A DNA stretch of 57,005 bases, taken from NCBI RefSeq assembly GCF_945957465.1, contig NZ_CAMFLC010000023.1, forward strand, positions 1 through 57,005, written 5' to 3'. Below are positions 47,309 to 55,666 of this stretch, in pieces (positions within the stretch are counted from its first letter, which is position 1; every line of letters starts with the position of its first letter). This DNA comes from an uncultured Leifsonia sp. (GTDB lineage Bacteria; Actinomycetota; Actinomycetes; Actinomycetales; Microbacteriaceae). Position numbers and translations under genes: made by a program. The notes under the pieces are model-generated. The model was not told the DNA's origin, did not search any database, and saw only the letters and a program-made list of their open reading frames with translations.

Positions 47309-48352
47309 ATGTCCACCAGCACCGAAGCTGCCGGCGACGGCGGCCTGCGCCTGACCGGCCTGCGCAAGACGCTCGGCGGCCGCACCATCATCGACGACCT
47401 CGACCTCGTCGTGCGCCGCGGCGAGCTGGTCTCGCTGCTCGGGCCGTCCGGCTGCGGCAAGACCACCACGCTGCGGATGATCGCCGGCTTCCTCGCACCC
47501 GACGGCGGCCGCATCACGATGGCCGACCGCGACGTCACGCGACTCGGCCCGGACAAGCGGCCCAGCGCGATGGTGTTCCAGAACTATGCGCTGTGGCCGC
47601 ATCTGACCGTCGCCAAGAACGTGGCGTATCCGCTGCGCCTGCGCCGGCTGTCGCGGGCGGAGATCGCCGAGCGTGTCGAACGGATGCTCGGCCTGGTGAA
47701 CCTGCTGCACCACCGCGACTCGCGGCCCCCGCAGATCTCGGGCGGCGAGCAGCAGCGCGTGGCGCTCGCCCGCGCGCTCGTGCAGGAGCCCGATGTGCTG
47801 CTGCTCGACGAGCCGCTCAGCAACCTCGACGCCAAGCTGCGGGTCAAGGTGCGCGAAGACATCCGCGACCTCCAGCAGCGGCTGGGCATCACGACCGTCA
47901 TCGTCACCCACGACCAGGAGGAGGCGCTCTCGATCTCCGACCGCGTGGCCGTCATGAACGCGGGCCACATCGAACAGTTCACGACGCCCGCCGAGTTGTA
48001 CGCGCGTCCCGAGACCGAGTTCGTCGCCACCTTCATCGGTTCGCTGAACCGCTTCGACGGCGACTTCGACGGTGTCCGGATCGTCGACGGACCCGGCGTG
48101 GTCGGCGTGCGGCCGGAGAGCGTCGCGTTCACGGCGACGCCGCGTCCCGGCGCTCTGCGGGCGACGGTCGAGCGTGTGGTGCCGCACGGCCATTTCCACG
48201 AGCTCCGCCTGCGCCGCGACGATGTGACCCTGTCGGCGTTCGAGTCGGGGCCGCCGCCGCAGGTGGGCGCCGTCGGCTTCGCCGCCATCGAGGCGGCGCT
48301 GGTCTACCGGGACGGCCGGCTCGTGCGCCAGCCCGAGGCGGTGGTCGCATGA
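47309..48352 (+). CDS. ABC transporter ATP-binding protein
   Basis: 347 residues. Walker A GPSGCGKTTT, signature ISGGEQQRVALARAL, Walker B VLLLDEPLSNLDAKLR, switch His in VIVTHDQEEAL; a C-terminal TOBE regulatory domain follows (VVGVRPESVAF onward). I prefer ATG 47309 (AAGGAG seven bases upstream) to ATG 47294. Stop overlaps the glycerophosphodiesterase start. Confidence 0.93.
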   Translation: MSTSTEAAGDGGLRLTGLRKTLGGRTIIDDLDLVVRRGELVSLLGPSGCGKTTTLRMIAGFLAPDGGRITMADRDVTRLGPDKRPSAMVFQNYALWPHLTVAKNVAYPLRLRRLSRAEIAERVERMLGLVNLLHHRDSRPPQISGGEQQRVALARALVQEPDVLLLDEPLSNLDAKLRVKVREDIRDLQQRLGITTVIVTHDQEEALSISDRVAVMNAGHIEQFTTPAELYARPETEFVATFIGSLNRFDGDFDGVRIVDGPGVVGVRPESVAFTATPRPGALRATVERVVPHGHFHELRLRRDDVTLSAFESGPPPQVGAVGFAAIEAALVYRDGRLVRQPEAVVA

Positions 48353-49047
48353 GCGCGAGAGCTTCCGCCCATCGCGGCGACTCCTCGGCGCACCGCGAGA
48401 ACACCCTCCCCGCCGTCCGCTCCGCCATCGCCAAGGGCGCCGAGATCGTGGAGGTCGACGTGCGGCTGACGGCCGACGGCGAGGTGGTGGTCCTGCACGA
48501 CCCCACGCTCGAACGGCTCTGGGGAGACCCTCGGCCCATCGACGAGGTGACCGCGGCCGAGCTCGACGCGTTCGGCGCGCCGGACGAGCGACCCCCGCTG
48601 CTCGCCGACCTGCTGCCGCTCTTCGACGGCGCCGCGAGCCGGCTGGTCATCGACATGGACGACGCCCGGTTCGCGGCTCCGGCGCACGCGGTGGCGTCGG
48701 CGTTCGCCGCCGCCACCGGCACGACGGTCGACTGGTGCGGCGACCTCGACGGGATGCGTGTGCTGCGCGACCTCGACGTCTCCGCGCGGGTCTGGCTGCC
48801 GTGGCGGCAGCTGCGCGTCCCCACCTCCGCCGAGCTCGCAGAGCTCGACCCGGTGACCGTCAACGTGCCGTTCCCGATCGCCGACGAGACGTTCGTCCGT
48901 GGCGTGCACGACCTCGGCCTGACCGTGACCGCCTGGACCCTGGACGAACCCGACGATCTCGCCCGCGCGATCGACCTCGGCGTCGACACGATCACGACCA
49001 ACCGGCTCGACCGGCTGCTGGCGATGCGGACGGAGGTCGTCCGGTGA
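48349..49047 (+). CDS. Glycerophosphodiester phosphodiesterase family protein
   Basis: 232 residues. AHRGDSSAHRENTLPAVRSAIAKGAEIVEVDVRLTADGEVVVLHDPTLERLWG has the catalytic His pair (HRG...HD) and the metal-binding Glu/Asp of GDPD enzymes; VTAWTLDEPDDLARAIDLGVDTITTN closes the barrel. No signal peptide, so it acts on imported diesters in the cytoplasm. Overlaps genes on both sides. Confidence 0.9.
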   Translation: MSARASAHRGDSSAHRENTLPAVRSAIAKGAEIVEVDVRLTADGEVVVLHDPTLERLWGDPRPIDEVTAAELDAFGAPDERPPLLADLLPLFDGAASRLVIDMDDARFAAPAHAVASAFAAATGTTVDWCGDLDGMRVLRDLDVSARVWLPWRQLRVPTSAELAELDPVTVNVPFPIADETFVRGVHDLGLTVTAWTLDEPDDLARAIDLGVDTITTNRLDRLLAMRTEVVR

Positions 49048-49865
49048 ACCGCGGTGAGGCGATCAGCGCCGCCGAACTCGCCGCCGCCCACACCCTGGCG
49101 GTGGAGCTGGGCGCCTGGGCGATCGAGCGGACCAGGACCCATCCGGTCACCGCCGTCACGACCAAGGCGGACCCGGCCGACCTGGTCACCGACCTCGACC
49201 GGTCGATCGAGCAGTACGTCCGGGAGCAGGTGCGCCGCGCCTTTCCGGAGCACGCGTTCGTGGGCGAGGAGTTCGGCGGCGAGGCGGTCGCCGGGCGTCC
49301 GACCTGGTACCTCGACCCGGTCGACGGGACCACGAACCTGGCCAACGGCATCCCGTGGACGGCGTTCTCGCTCGCACTCGCCGTCGACGACCGCCCGCTG
49401 GTCGGCGTCGTGGCGGACCCGTGGCACGACGCCCTGTTCGACGCCGTCGCGGGGCGGGGTGCCCGTCGCGACGGCGAGCCGCTCGTGATCGGCCCCGGCG
49501 GCTCGCTGACCGGCGGCGTGGTGGGCAGCGAGCTCGCGGGCCACCGCGCCTGGACCGGCCTGCGGGAGCTCGCTCAGTCGCTGTCCACCGCGTTCTGCAC
49601 GCTGCGGGTGATGGGCTCGGGCACCCTCACCCTGCTCGCCCCGGCCGCCGGCCGCGGCATCGGCGGGATCGTCCACCGCTTCAGCCCGGTCGACCATCTG
49701 GCCGCGGTGCTCGTCGCCCGCGAGGCCGGCGCCGCGGTGCTCGGTCACGACGGCCGGCCGACGCTCTTCCCCGCTACCGGCGGGATCCTCGTGGCCGCGC
49801 CGGAGGTCGCCGACGAGCTGTTCGGGCTGTGGAAGGACGCCAGGGATCGGGGGGTGACGGCGTAG
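49044..49865 (+). CDS. Inositol monophosphatase family protein
   Basis: 273 residues from GTG 49044. Metal ligands in FVGEEFGGE and YLDPVDGTTNLANG, and the later Asp in RFSPVDHLAAVLVAREAGAAV, match IMPase/FBPase enzymes. The substrate may be inositol phosphate or another sugar phosphate. As last gene of the importer-phosphodiesterase operon it would remove phosphate from the product. Confidence 0.9.
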   Translation: MNRGEAISAAELAAAHTLAVELGAWAIERTRTHPVTAVTTKADPADLVTDLDRSIEQYVREQVRRAFPEHAFVGEEFGGEAVAGRPTWYLDPVDGTTNLANGIPWTAFSLALAVDDRPLVGVVADPWHDALFDAVAGRGARRDGEPLVIGPGGSLTGGVVGSELAGHRAWTGLRELAQSLSTAFCTLRVMGSGTLTLLAPAAGRGIGGIVHRFSPVDHLAAVLVAREAGAAVLGHDGRPTLFPATGGILVAAPEVADELFGLWKDARDRGVTA

Positions 49866-49980
49866 CGCGAGGTCGTTCGTGAGAGAAACGGGAGACGCAC
49901 CGCACGCCCCCGACTCTGTCTCCCAGGAGTCCGCACTAGAGTCACGTGCCGCACCCTTCCACGCCCCGATCGGAGCTCCG

Positions 49981-51297
49981 ATGGCCCACGCCCACTCGCA
50001 CGTCCCGACCGGTCGCACTCCGCGGGCCGGGCGGTCGCTCCGCACGCTGATCGCGGTCGTGCTGATAGCGGCCGCGCTGGCGACGGCGGCCGGCCTGGCA
50101 CTGCTCTGGCCCGATCAGAGCAAGGTCGCGGGGGTGTCGTCGAAGCTGGAGTTCGCACCGAAGGGCACGACCTTCCCCACCGGGCGGATCGTGGCCCTGC
50201 AGGACGGTTGCCCCGGCTACTTCTCGTCGGGTTCTGCCGCCTCCTCGGCCCCCGGGGACACCCGCTCGTGCCAGCTCGCGAAGGTAATCCTGCTCCAGGG
50301 CCGGAGCGAGGGCCGCACGCTCGCCGTCCCGTTGCTCTGGCCGTACGCGACGGCCGGGCTGCATGCGGGAGACGAGCTGGAGCTGGTCGTACCGCCGCAG
50401 GCCTCGGGATCGGACGGGACCCAGGGGATCACGGTGAACGGGGTGATCCGCGACCAGCCGCTGTGGGCCTGGGTGATCGTCTTCGCGATCGTGGTCGTCG
50501 CCGTGGGGCTGCTCCGCGGCTTCATGGCGCTGATCTCGCTGGCCTTCGCCGGGTTCATGCTGGTCGAGTTCATCCTGCCCGCCCTGATCAGCGGCCGGCC
50601 CGGCCTCGCGGTGGGAGTGGTCGGCGGCTCCGCGATCATGTTCGTGGTGCTCTACCTCGCGCACGGCCCCTCCGTGCGCACCAGCGTCGCCCTGCTCGGC
50701 ACGCTGTTCGGGATCGGGCTCACGGCCGGGATTGCCCAGCTGGCGGTCACGACGACCCACCTCACCGGCGTGACGGGAGACGTCGGAGGCATGCTCGCCG
50801 GTGCGTCGCAGATCGACTTCCGCGGGGTGCTCACCTGCGCGATCGTCATCGCCGGGCTCGGCGTGCTCAACGACGTGACGGTGACGCAGGCGTCCGCCGT
50901 GTGGGAGCTCCGGGCGGCCTCCCCCGCCCTGTCGCGGCGGCAGCTGTTCGCCCGCGCGATGCGGATCGGCCGCGACCACATCGCGTCCACGATCTACACG
51001 ATCGCCTTCGCCTACGCGGGAGCCGCGATGGTGGTGCTCATCGTCCTGTACCTGTACGACCGTTCGGCCCTCAGCCTGCTGTCGCAGGAGGACCTCGCCG
51101 CGGAGGTCGTGCGCACCCTGTGCAGCGGGATCGGGCTGGTGCTCGCCGTGCCCGTCACCACTGCGATCGCTGCCGCCCTCGTGCCGGCGGAGGTCGTCGG
51201 CGCGGAGGAGAACCGCCTCCTCGACGCAATCAAGCTGCGCTGGTATTCCTTCATCCCGCGCCCGGCGCGCGTGGAGGAGCCGGTGCGGCCGTACTGA
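49981..51297 (+). CDS. YibE/F family membrane protein
   Basis: 438 residues from ATG 49981 (GGAG five bases upstream); the N-terminal HAHSHVPTGRTPR fits family members better than the GTG at 49879. One N-terminal span, an extracytoplasmic beta domain of about 100 residues with two Cys (QDGCPGYF...TRSCQLAK), then seven or so spans carrying YibE/F motifs (LRGFMALISLAFAGFMLVEFILPALISG, LAGASQIDFRGVLTCAIVIAGLGVLNDVTVTQASAVWEL). Transport role unknown. Confidence 0.88.
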   Translation: MAHAHSHVPTGRTPRAGRSLRTLIAVVLIAAALATAAGLALLWPDQSKVAGVSSKLEFAPKGTTFPTGRIVALQDGCPGYFSSGSAASSAPGDTRSCQLAKVILLQGRSEGRTLAVPLLWPYATAGLHAGDELELVVPPQASGSDGTQGITVNGVIRDQPLWAWVIVFAIVVVAVGLLRGFMALISLAFAGFMLVEFILPALISGRPGLAVGVVGGSAIMFVVLYLAHGPSVRTSVALLGTLFGIGLTAGIAQLAVTTTHLTGVTGDVGGMLAGASQIDFRGVLTCAIVIAGLGVLNDVTVTQASAVWELRAASPALSRRQLFARAMRIGRDHIASTIYTIAFAYAGAAMVVLIVLYLYDRSALSLLSQEDLAAEVVRTLCSGIGLVLAVPVTTAIAAALVPAEVVGAEENRLLDAIKLRWYSFIPRPARVEEPVRPY

Positions 51298-51342
51298 CGC
51301 GGCAGCGGGGGCGGAGGCCGCGGAGGCCGGGGACGCGACGCC

Positions 51343-52044
51343 TCAGTAGCCAGCCGGCCAGCTGAAAGCCTTCGGCGCGGAGACGGCTGTGCCCGCCTTC
51401 GCGACGATGATGTCGATGTCCTCGTGCGAGGTGAGTTCGATGGCTCGTGGGTCGCCCGCGTGCGCCGTGCCGTCGACGAAGACGGTGACGGTCTGGCCGT
51501 CGACGCCATCGCGATACGGGCCGACGCGTCCCGGTCCCAGCTTCTGCTGCCACTCGTCGAACACCTGGCCGAGCGTGAAGGTCTGCACGGTCGGGGACTC
51601 GACGTGGATGATCCCGGACTCGTCGTGGGTGTGGATGGGCGAGATCCGTTGTTGCGCCTCGTCGATCCCCAGGCCTGCCGGAACGACGACGTGCGCGCCG
51701 TCGACGGTGACAGTCAGGTGCTGGTGGATGTGCAGCGCTGTGCCCTCCGCTGTCAGCATCTGGAGTCCCGCGGCTTTCACGCCGGCTTCCACGTCGGCGG
51801 GAGCCGACCAGGTGCCGGTCGGCGGCGAGCTGGTGGCCGTGGCCGGGCCGGAGGCCGCGGTGGCCGACGGCTTGCCGTTGACGACGACGGCGGTGATGAT
51901 CCCGGCGACGACCAGCACGGCGACCACGACACCGCCGGCGAGGGCGAACTGCCGCCGACGCGCCCGACGCGCCTCCTGTCGCCGCCGTTCGGCCGCCTGC
52001 TGTTGCGCCGCGAGCCGCCGGTCGCGCTGCGAAGAGTCGTTCAC
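51343..52044 (-). CDS. Anchored extracytoplasmic His-rich protein
   Basis: 233 residues from GTG 52044. A very basic, Gln/Arg-rich cytoplasmic N-terminus (AAQQQAAERRRQEARRARRRQ) precedes one span (LAGGVVVAVLVVAGIITAVVV). The outer domain has LHIHQHLTVTVDG and SPIHTHDESGIIHVES, two His clusters that look like a metal site. No named family known to me. It is convergent with the YibE/F gene. Confidence 0.7.
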   Translation of the reverse strand: MNDSSQRDRRLAAQQQAAERRRQEARRARRRQFALAGGVVVAVLVVAGIITAVVVNGKPSATAASGPATATSSPPTGTWSAPADVEAGVKAAGLQMLTAEGTALHIHQHLTVTVDGAHVVVPAGLGIDEAQQRISPIHTHDESGIIHVESPTVQTFTLGQVFDEWQQKLGPGRVGPYRDGVDGQTVTVFVDGTAHAGDPRAIELTSHEDIDIIVAKAGTAVSAPKAFSWPAGY

Positions 52045-52170
52045 CTGCCCAGTCAACCAAGGAACGGCTGTGGTCCCGCCGCGCGCCCGATACGAAACGT
52101 CTGTGGATCTTCAGGAAACGATTCGCCGCGAAGTGCTGACCTTCGCGCCGAAATCGCCGATAGTGCCGGT

Positions 52171-53151
52171 ATGCGTACAGTCATCGCCTCGCTGATCGGC
52201 GCAGTGCTGGCTGCCGCGCTGCTGTGGGCACCGGCCGCTCCGACCGGCCAGTACACCGCCGACCGGGCGGGCGACCCCGTTTTCGCCGGCCGCCTCTACG
52301 TGGACCCGAACAGCGACGCCCGTCGGGTGGCCGACCGGCTGGCCGCCACCGGCGACACGCACAGGGCCGCGCTGATCGACCGGATCGCGAGCCAGCCCAC
52401 CGCCGTCTGGCTGGGCGACTGGTACTCCCCGGCGCTGCTCGACAGCGTGATCCGGCGGCACCTGCGCGCCGCGGCCGCGCAGGGCGCGACGCCGGTGTTC
52501 GTCACCTACGCGATCCCGGACCGCGACTGCGGAGACTACTCCGCCGGCGGCTTCGCGCCGAGCCGGTACCTCGATTGGAACCGGCACCTCGCCGCCGCCC
52601 TGGCCGGGAGCCGTGCGGTGGTGCTGATCGAGCCGGACTCCCTCTCCATGCTGCCGAGCCCGAAGTGCGCCGGCGTAGCGAACACCCGACTCCCCCTGAT
52701 CCGCTCCGCCGTGAGCATGCTGGGCGCCGCCGGGCTGAGCACCTACCTCGACGGCGGCAACGCGCGCTGGCTGAGCCCGGACGTGCAGGCGGGCTACTTG
52801 AAGGCGGCGGGCATCGCCGACGCCCGCGGCTTCTTCACGAACGTCTCGAACTTCGACACCACGCAAGCCGAGCGCGACTATGCCGGCAAACTGTCCTCCC
52901 GCGTCGGGTGGAAGCATTTCGTGATCGACGTCTCCCGCAACGGCGCAGGCTGGACGGGCACCTGGTGCAACCCGCCCGGCGCCGCGCTCGGCCAGAACCC
53001 GCAGATCACCCAGTCCCCCGCGAGCAAACTCGACGCCCTGCTCTGGGTCAAGCACCCCGGCGCCAGCGACGGCACGTGCAACGGCGGCCCGAGCGCCGGC
53101 GCCTGGTTCGAGAGCGGGGCGGAGGCGCTGGTGCGGGGGCGCGGGGCATAA
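52171..53151 (+). CDS. Secreted glycoside hydrolase family 6 (cellulase)
   Basis: 326 residues. An N-terminal signal peptide (MRTVIASLIGAVLAAALLWA, then PAAP) is followed by a GH6 domain: VFVTYAIPDRDCGDYSAGGF carries the proposed catalytic acid region and VVLIEPDSLSML the second signature, with KHFVIDVSRNGAGW near the end. No carbohydrate-binding module. ATG 52171 has no ribosome site but a GATAGT-like -10 box six bases before it, so a leaderless mRNA is possible. It should cut cellulose or other beta-1,4-glucans outside the cell. Confidence 0.9.
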   Translation: MRTVIASLIGAVLAAALLWAPAAPTGQYTADRAGDPVFAGRLYVDPNSDARRVADRLAATGDTHRAALIDRIASQPTAVWLGDWYSPALLDSVIRRHLRAAAAQGATPVFVTYAIPDRDCGDYSAGGFAPSRYLDWNRHLAAALAGSRAVVLIEPDSLSMLPSPKCAGVANTRLPLIRSAVSMLGAAGLSTYLDGGNARWLSPDVQAGYLKAAGIADARGFFTNVSNFDTTQAERDYAGKLSSRVGWKHFVIDVSRNGAGWTGTWCNPPGAALGQNPQITQSPASKLDALLWVKHPGASDGTCNGGPSAGAWFESGAEALVRGRGA

Positions 53152-53168
53152 TCCGGCCGCCTCCCGCG

Positions 53169-53191
53169 TTATTGAGAACAGGTTTCAATAA
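53169..53191. promoter_or_regulatory. Zur-like 23-bp palindrome before rpmJ2
   Basis: TTATTGA, nine bases, TCAATAA: perfect 7-bp arms with a partly symmetric centre (GAACAGGTT), 12 bases before the L36 start. An AT-rich dyad of this form resembles actinobacterial zinc-uptake regulator sites. Confidence 0.6.
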
Positions 53192-53203
53192 GGGAGGTCA
53201 GTC

Positions 53204-53326
53204 ATGAAGGTTCGGAACTCACTGGGATCGCTCAAGGCGATGCCCGGCTCGCAGGTGGTGCGCCGCCGCGGCCGTACATTCGTCATCAACAAGAAGAACC
53301 CGCGGATCAAGGCTCGCCAGGGCTGA
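53204..53326 (+). CDS. rpmJ: 50S ribosomal protein L36, zinc-free paralogue
   Basis: 40 residues: [20 protein letters not shown] followed by [20 protein letters not shown]. This is the alternative bL36 type, in which the Cys/His zinc ribbon of the main L36 is absent. Such forms replace the zinc-binding protein in ribosomes during zinc starvation and are usually under Zur control; the palindrome directly upstream agrees. AGGGAGG gives a strong ribosome site. The usual rpmJ should lie elsewhere, in the S10/spc/alpha region. Confidence 0.93.
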   Translation: MKVRNSLGSLKAMPGSQVVRRRGRTFVINKKNPRIKARQG

Positions 53327-53340
53327 GCGAACGCGGGGTG

Positions 53341-53371
53341 AAGGGCGCAGGATCGTGGATCCTGCGCCCTT
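53341..53371. terminator. Bidirectional terminator, 14-bp stem
   Basis: AAGGGCGCAGGATC, loop GTG, GATCCTGCGCCCTT followed by T and C. It lies between the ends of rpmJ (53326) and the convergent GH3 gene (53387). Confidence 0.85.
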
Positions 53372-53386
53372 TCGCGTCGCTCCGGG

Positions 53387-55666
53387 TCAGCGCACCCCGA
53401 ACCCCGCCACCAGCAGGTCCCGCTCGCGCGACGAGGGGCCCACGAGCAGTTCGAACTCCCCCGGCTCCACCTGGCGGCAGCCCGCCGCGTCAACGATCGT
53501 GCAGTCCGCGACCGGGAGTCGCAGGGTCACGCGCCTGGTCTCGCCCGGCGCGAGGTCGACCTGGCGGTACGCCTTCAGCTCGGTGTCGGCCCAGGAGACG
53601 CTCGTGACCTTGTCGCGCACGTACACCTGCACGGTCTCGCGCGCGGGACGGTCGCCGGTGTTGGCGACGGTCACCTCCGCGACGATCTCATCCCCGACGC
53701 CGAGCGCGTCGTCCGCGATCGCCAGGTCGCTGTACTCCACCGTCGTGTACGACAGGCCCTGGCCGAACGCCCACGCCGGCGCCTGGGTGAGGTCGGCGTA
53801 CCGGTCGCCGTGCTGGCCGCGGATCTGGTTGTAGTACGTCGGCTGCTGGCCGACGTGGCGGGCGAACGAGATCGGGAGGCGACCGGAGGGCTCGACCCGG
53901 CCGGCGACGATCTCGGCGATCGCCTGACCGCCCAGCATGCCGGGGTTCGCCGCCCACAGCACGGCCGCGGCTTTCGCGGCCGACGGCGGCAGCACCAGCG
54001 GCTTGGAGGCCAGCAGCACCACCACCACCGGCGTGCCGGTCGCGATGACGGCGTCGAGCAACGCGTTCTGGCCGCCGATCAGCTCCAGTGTCGCCGTCGA
54101 GCGGCCCTCGCCGACGAGCTCGATCCGGTCGCCGACGACGGCGACGACCACATCGGCGGCCTCCGCGGCGGCGACGGCTTCGGCGATCAGCCGCTGGTCC
54201 GGCGGCGACGGCACGACCACGGGAGGCCGCGGCTGGCCGTCGGGGAACGTCGTGCCGCGCGGGTCGTCCTCGAGCGTCAGGATGTCGGCGCCGCGGGCAT
54301 GCTGCACGCTCCACCCCTCGATCGCCCGGAGGCCGTCGAGAACCGTCGTGATCATCTCCCGCGGCTGGCCGTCGAGCCAGCCCGCCTGTCCGGAGCCGCC
54401 CGCCCAGTCGCCGAGCTGCGTCTGCGCGTCGTCGGCGAGCGGCCCGACGAGCGCGACACGGAGCGGGGCCTGCTGCGGCGCCGGCGCCGCCAGCGGCAGC
54501 GTCCCGTCGTTCTCCAGCAGCACGATCGAGCGGCGCGCGATCTCGAGGTTCAGCTCGGCGTGCGCGGCACTGCCGACCACCTCGTCCAGAGCCGCGGACG
54601 GCAGTCGGGGGTCCTCGAACAGCCCGAGGTCGAACTTGAGGGTCAGGATGCGCGCGACGGCCGCGTCGAAGGCGTCCTCGTCCAGCAGCCCCCGCTCGAC
54701 GGCCTCCAGGGCCCCCTCGAAGAACAGCGGGGTCGTCATGACCATGTCGTTCCCCGCGGTCACGGCCGCGGCCGCAGCATGGGCGTAGTCGGGCTGGACC
54801 TTCTGCTCCCACACCATCCGGCCCACGTTGTCCCAGTCGGTGATGAGGGTGCCGGTGTAGCCCCACTCACCGCGCAGCACCTCGCTGAGCAGCCAGTCGT
54901 TGATCGTGATCGGCACCCCGTCGGTGCTCTGGTAGCCGAGCATGAACGTGCGGCAGCCCTCGCGGGCGACGCGCTCGAACGGCGGCAGGAACCAGCTGCG
55001 CAGCTTGCGCCGGGAGATGTCGGCCTCGCTCGCGTCGCGGCCGCCCTGGGTCTCGGAGTATCCGGCGAAGTGCTTGGCCGTCGCGAGGATCGCGGTCGGG
55101 TCGTCGAGGCCGTCGCCCTGGTACCCGCGCACCATGGCGCCGGCGAGCTCAGCGATGAGGAACGGGTCCTCCCCGAAGGTCTCGCTGATCCGTCCCCAGC
55201 GCAGGTCGCGCGCGATGCAGAGCACGGGCGAGAACGTCCAGTGCACGCCGGTCACGGCGACCTCCTCCGCGCTGGCGCGGGCGACGCGCTCGATCAGCTC
55301 GGCGTCCCACGACGCGGCCATGCCGAGCTGCGTCGGGTAGATGGTCGCGCCGGGCCAGAACGAGTGACCGTGGATGCAGTCCTCGCCGACGAGCAGCGGG
55401 ATCCGCAGGCGGGTCTCGCCGGTCAGCCGGTTGGCCTCCAGGATGCGCTCCGGCGAGGTGTGCAGGATCGAACCGACGTGGCGCCGCAGGACGTGGTCGC
55501 GGAGGTCGTCGCGCGCGTCCAGCTGGAGCATCTGCCCGACCTTCTCCTCGAGCGTCATGCGGCCGAGGAGGTCACGGACGCGCTCCGCTGTCGTGAGCGA
55601 CGGGTCCAGGTACGGAAGGGCCTCCCTTTCGAGATCACCGGTGGTGGACGGAAGGATCGTTGTCAT
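53387..55666 (-). CDS. Glycoside hydrolase family 3 beta-glucosidase
   Basis: 759 residues. The N-terminal barrel has LLVGEDCIHGHSFWPG, ATAKHFAGYSETQGGRDAS and the nucleophile Asp277 in LITDWDN; the C-terminal sandwich domain and a fibronectin-III-like domain (YSDLAIADDALGVGDEIVAEVTVANTGDRPARETVQVYV) follow. There is no signal peptide, so it acts inside the cell on imported glucosides or xylosides. ATG 55666 overlaps the permease stop (ATGA), tying it to the uptake system. Confidence 0.93.
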   Translation of the reverse strand: MTTILPSTTGDLEREALPYLDPSLTTAERVRDLLGRMTLEEKVGQMLQLDARDDLRDHVLRRHVGSILHTSPERILEANRLTGETRLRIPLLVGEDCIHGHSFWPGATIYPTQLGMAASWDAELIERVARASAEEVAVTGVHWTFSPVLCIARDLRWGRISETFGEDPFLIAELAGAMVRGYQGDGLDDPTAILATAKHFAGYSETQGGRDASEADISRRKLRSWFLPPFERVAREGCRTFMLGYQSTDGVPITINDWLLSEVLRGEWGYTGTLITDWDNVGRMVWEQKVQPDYAHAAAAAVTAGNDMVMTTPLFFEGALEAVERGLLDEDAFDAAVARILTLKFDLGLFEDPRLPSAALDEVVGSAAHAELNLEIARRSIVLLENDGTLPLAAPAPQQAPLRVALVGPLADDAQTQLGDWAGGSGQAGWLDGQPREMITTVLDGLRAIEGWSVQHARGADILTLEDDPRGTTFPDGQPRPPVVVPSPPDQRLIAEAVAAAEAADVVVAVVGDRIELVGEGRSTATLELIGGQNALLDAVIATGTPVVVVLLASKPLVLPPSAAKAAAVLWAANPGMLGGQAIAEIVAGRVEPSGRLPISFARHVGQQPTYYNQIRGQHGDRYADLTQAPAWAFGQGLSYTTVEYSDLAIADDALGVGDEIVAEVTVANTGDRPARETVQVYVRDKVTSVSWADTELKAYRQVDLAPGETRRVTLRLPVADCTIVDAAGCRQVEPGEFELLVGPSSRERDLLVAGFGVR

